From positions 1-64,000 of the forward strand of contig JAURWS010000030.1 of NCBI GenBank assembly GCA_030654835.1: 64,000 bases of DNA, read 5' to 3'. The stretch comes from Gammaproteobacteria bacterium (GTDB lineage Bacteria; Pseudomonadota; Gammaproteobacteria; Pseudomonadales; Pseudohongiellaceae). The translations under genes were made by a program, and so were the position numbers. Position 1 is the first letter of the stretch. Each line of letters starts with the position of its first letter. Shown in pieces: positions 63,960-64,000 of this stretch. The notes under the pieces are model-generated. The model saw nothing but the letters and a program-made list of their open reading frames with translations, had not been told where the DNA came from and ran no database searches.

Positions 63960-64000
63960 ATACCCTGGGTATCCAGACTAGCCATGGACATATCTGAGCA
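63956..64000 (-). CDS. C-terminal end of an upstream gene, cut by window edge
   Basis: The minus-strand frame entering at the window edge reads ...CSDMSMASLDTQGI and stops at a TGA that overlaps the ATG of the barrel gene (ATGA). Such a four-base overlap is typical of translational coupling. Only 14 residues are visible, so the product cannot be named, and chance is not excluded. Confidence 0.35.
   Translation of the reverse strand, partial: CSDMSMASLDTQGI

Overview
The window looks like the chromosome of a gammaproteobacterium outside the enterics, related to Pseudomonadales/Cellvibrionales. Several neighbourhoods match the Pseudomonas chromosome: orn / rsgA / motB / motA / psd; ilvA / rpiA; serA opposite a D-2-hydroxyglutarate dehydrogenase; tkt-epd-pgk-fba; and amtB-glnK / ubiK / comM / rep / cytochrome c5. 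No rRNA, tRNA or CRISPR array was seen. The species cannot be named from the sequence.

Layout. 0-2.1 kb: an integron integrase with a candidate attI site (any cassette array would lie off the left edge), an orphan CopG/BrnA-type antitoxin and a small DUF2442 gene behind ovoA. 2.1-4.5 kb: ovoA (ovothiol synthesis). 4.6-24 kb: mostly housekeeping genes, namely a methionine-type aminotransferase, queG, orn, rsgA, the flagellar stator genes motAB, psd, ppnP, ilvA, rpiA, a cold-shock gene, a D-2-hydroxyglutarate dehydrogenase, serA, and a sugar-phosphate operon tkt-epd-pgk-fba. 24.0-24.7 kb: an intergenic stretch holding two 141-bp hairpin elements with a shared core and different arms, then a strong operator/promoter. 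24.7-30.1 kb: a SAM-cycle block (ArsR-methyltransferase regulator, metK, ahcY, metF) followed by rsmE. 30.2-33.7 kb: ammonium uptake and sensing (glnK, amtB, a TorF-type porin, the first and last with sigma-54-like promoters) and ubiK. 34.2-39.7 kb: an AT-richer accessory island of exported proteins of unknown function, with a decayed IS630 transposase. 39.8-46.4 kb: comM, a GGDEF/EAL protein, rep and two cytochromes c5. 46.5-50.6 kb: an exported matrixin-type protease with its partner, and a Calx-beta protein. 50.6-55.3 kb: dTDP-rhamnose genes rmlB, rmlD and rmlC (no rmlA), an extra epimerase and a glycosyltransferase. 55.3-64 kb: a cell-surface cluster with a SapC-family gene, a methyltransferase with regulatory domain, a 1,054-residue cysteine-free RTX/S-layer-like protein with a perfect CRP-type site upstream, and a TPR plus beta-barrel outer-membrane protein.

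REP palindromes with a GTGGGAGC...CCCGCGA pattern are scattered over the whole window. Two of them supply the last codons of queG and psd. The most unusual signal is the pair of hairpin elements at 24.17-24.61 kb. The second is the S-layer-like cluster at the right end, with its CRP-type operator.
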